Source: Rhodothalassiaceae bacterium
GTDB lineage: Bacteria; Pseudomonadota; Alphaproteobacteria; Sphingomonadales; Rhodothalassiaceae
Direction: 5' to 3'
Length of the DNA stretch: 64,000 bases
Assembly (NCBI GenBank): GCA_026004935.1
Contig: BPKC01000001.1
Location: 2,641,381-2,705,380 of the forward strand
Each line of letters begins with the position of its first letter. The stretch's first letter is position 1. The translations under genes were made by a program, and so were the position numbers. The notes below the pieces were generated by a model. That model made no database searches, was not told the DNA's origin, and worked only from the letters and a program-made list of their open reading frames with translations. Below, piece by piece: positions 62,550 through 64,000 of this stretch.

Positions 62550-62626
62550 GACCGATCACCGATCACCGACCACCAATCACCGATCACCGATCACTGATGA
62601 CCGATGACCGATAACCGATGACCGAT
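62550..62626. repeat. Heptad tract, 11 units (SACCGAT)
   Basis: Exactly eleven 7-base units in perfect register: the first base varies (G, C or A), ACCGAT is mostly kept, with variants ACCGAC, ACCAAT and ACTGAT. It lies about 30 bases beyond the stop of the glutathione S-transferase gene. Confidence 0.85.
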
Positions 62627-62657
62627 ACGACGCCCGCTTCGCGCCGGCGGCGCCGGC

Positions 62658-63320
62658 CTAGCGCTGGAGCAGCTTCTGCGCGGCCTTGACGGCTTCCTCC
62701 TCGCTCAGGTTGCGCGGCGGGATCTGGATGCCGCGCTGGACGGCGGGCCGCGCGCCGATGCGCTCCGCCCAGGCCTTCAGATTCGGCAGATCGTCGATGC
62801 TGACCCCCGCCCACTCGTGCGCCCGCACCCAGCACCAGTTCGCGATGTCGGCGATGGAATACTCGTCCACGAGATAGTCGCGCCCGGCAAGCTGGCGGTC
62901 GAGGACGGTATAGAGCCGCTTCGTCTCGTTCTGATAGCGGGCGATGACCGAGGGGATCTTCTCCGGAAAATACCGGTAGAAGACGTTCGCCTGACCCTGC
63001 ATGGGCCCGACACCCGCCATCTGGAACATCAGCCACTGGATGACGCGCGAGCGGCCCTTTTCCTCCTTCGGCAGCAGCCTGCCGGTCTTCTCCGCCAGAT
63101 AGAGCATGATCGCGCCGGACTCGAAGACGTTGAAGTCGTCATTGTCATGATCGACGATGGCGGGGATCCGGCCGTTGGGATTGATCTTGAGGAACCACTC
63201 CTCCTTCTGCTCGCCCTTCATCAGGTCCAGCACCCGCACCTCGTAGGGCAGGCCGATCTCCTCCAGCATCACCGAGATCTTGTAGCCGTTCGGCGTGGGT
63301 GCGGTATAAAGCGTGATCAT
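62658..63320 (-). CDS. Glutathione S-transferase family protein (YfcG/YghU-like)
   Basis: 220 residues. The thioredoxin-like domain has [20 protein letters not shown], where TPNG replaces a Cys/Ser catalytic motif, as in Nu-class YfcG disulfide reductases. [15 protein letters not shown] and [19 protein letters not shown] form the GSH site. The helical domain contains [20 protein letters not shown] and [12 protein letters not shown]. Start 63320 has GGGAGAG upstream. It follows acs on the same strand after about 105 bases. The substrate is unknown. Confidence 0.9.
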   Translation of the reverse strand: MITLYTAPTPNGYKISVMLEEIGLPYEVRVLDLMKGEQKEEWFLKINPNGRIPAIVDHDNDDFNVFESGAIMLYLAEKTGRLLPKEEKGRSRVIQWLMFQMAGVGPMQGQANVFYRYFPEKIPSVIARYQNETKRLYTVLDRQLAGRDYLVDEYSIADIANWCWVRAHEWAGVSIDDLPNLKAWAERIGARPAVQRGIQIPPRNLSEEEAVKAAQKLLQR

Positions 63321-63425
63321 GTGGTCTCTCCCGTGCTGCGGTTCATGGCGCACGCCCGTCCAAGGAGGCTGCGCCTTGCTTTCCGGCTCTCTTCCTCTTG
63401 CCGGCGATCTCCCGGGCGCCGCGCC

Positions 63426-64000
<575 letters not shown>

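Overview
The window is a GC-rich (roughly 70 % by eye) stretch of a chromosome from an alphaproteobacterium. The evidence is a PopZ homologue, a MucR/Ros regulator, a Fur/PlsC/MiaB/PhoH/YbeY/CorC/Lnt operon, an IsoAsp-methyltransferase-like gene next to tolC, and the block dgt-argS-SPOR-nagZ-M50-scpAB-tatABC. I cannot place it below class from sequence alone; the order could be Rhodospirillales-like. Coding density is high and many genes are joined by 4-base ATGA/GTGA overlaps. I see no prophage, IS element, CRISPR array or rRNA. Two tRNAs are present (Cys-GCA, Gln-UUG).

Layout. 1-8755 (minus): tatC (cut by the window edge), tatB, tatA, scpB, scpA, an M50 protease, nagZ, a SPOR protein, argS and dgt. 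8765-13459: an apparent insert between dgt and erpA, made of a Cys-containing hypothetical, a haem-receptor-like TonB-dependent receptor and, divergently, a secreted protein with four CbiX/chelatase-like lobes. The shared promoter region has two Fur-box-like sites. 13562-17671: erpA, tolC, a Pcm-like methyltransferase, tRNA-Cys, a repeat cluster and a small lipoprotein. 17846-19398: psd-pssA. 19405-24502: an RND pump, its adaptor and a PadR regulator with a palindrome upstream. 24691-30687: SPOR-like coiled-coil protein, secreted metallo-beta-lactamase-fold and PIG-L proteins, acyl-CoA dehydrogenase, uracil-DNA glycosylase, popZ. 30851-33022: bioF-bioD and a small unknown. 33759-38481: two tandem amidohydrolases (one lacking its metal-binding HxH) and a POT peptide transporter. 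38725-40963: candidate small RNA, tRNA-Gln, an isolated atpI/atpZ-like gene, queC-queE. 41018-45228: lepA and a chemoreceptor. 45422-53038: XRE regulator and the fur-to-lnt operon. 53287-57045: mucR, rimI, tsaB, a RutE-like nitroreductase and a frameshifted polysaccharide deacetylase. 57148-61787: the most unusual locus. 62658-64000: a glutathione S-transferase and the 3' part of acs.

The locus at 57148-61787 (minus strand) contains a 48-residue secreted peptide whose mature part carries the core CVCVTDTCVC, a lipoprotein-like unknown, a MacA-like adaptor, an FtsX/MacB-type permease with no ATPase, and a 170-residue secreted unknown. The peptide gene and the 170-residue gene are each preceded by a copy of the same ~203-bp leader, about 93 % identical by eye. 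Both copies end 22 bases before the start codon and both contain a perfect 10-bp inverted repeat. This looks like a co-regulated peptide export or envelope system that I do not recognise.

Three intergenic clusters (16.8-17.3, 33.1-33.6 and 61.9-62.45 kb) hold at least nine elements, nearly all 109-110 bp long. Each has inverted REP-like ends and a variable interior, resembling REPINs. Each cluster is accompanied by a tract of 7-base repeats (consensus SACCGAT) on the side facing the 3' end of a minus-strand gene.
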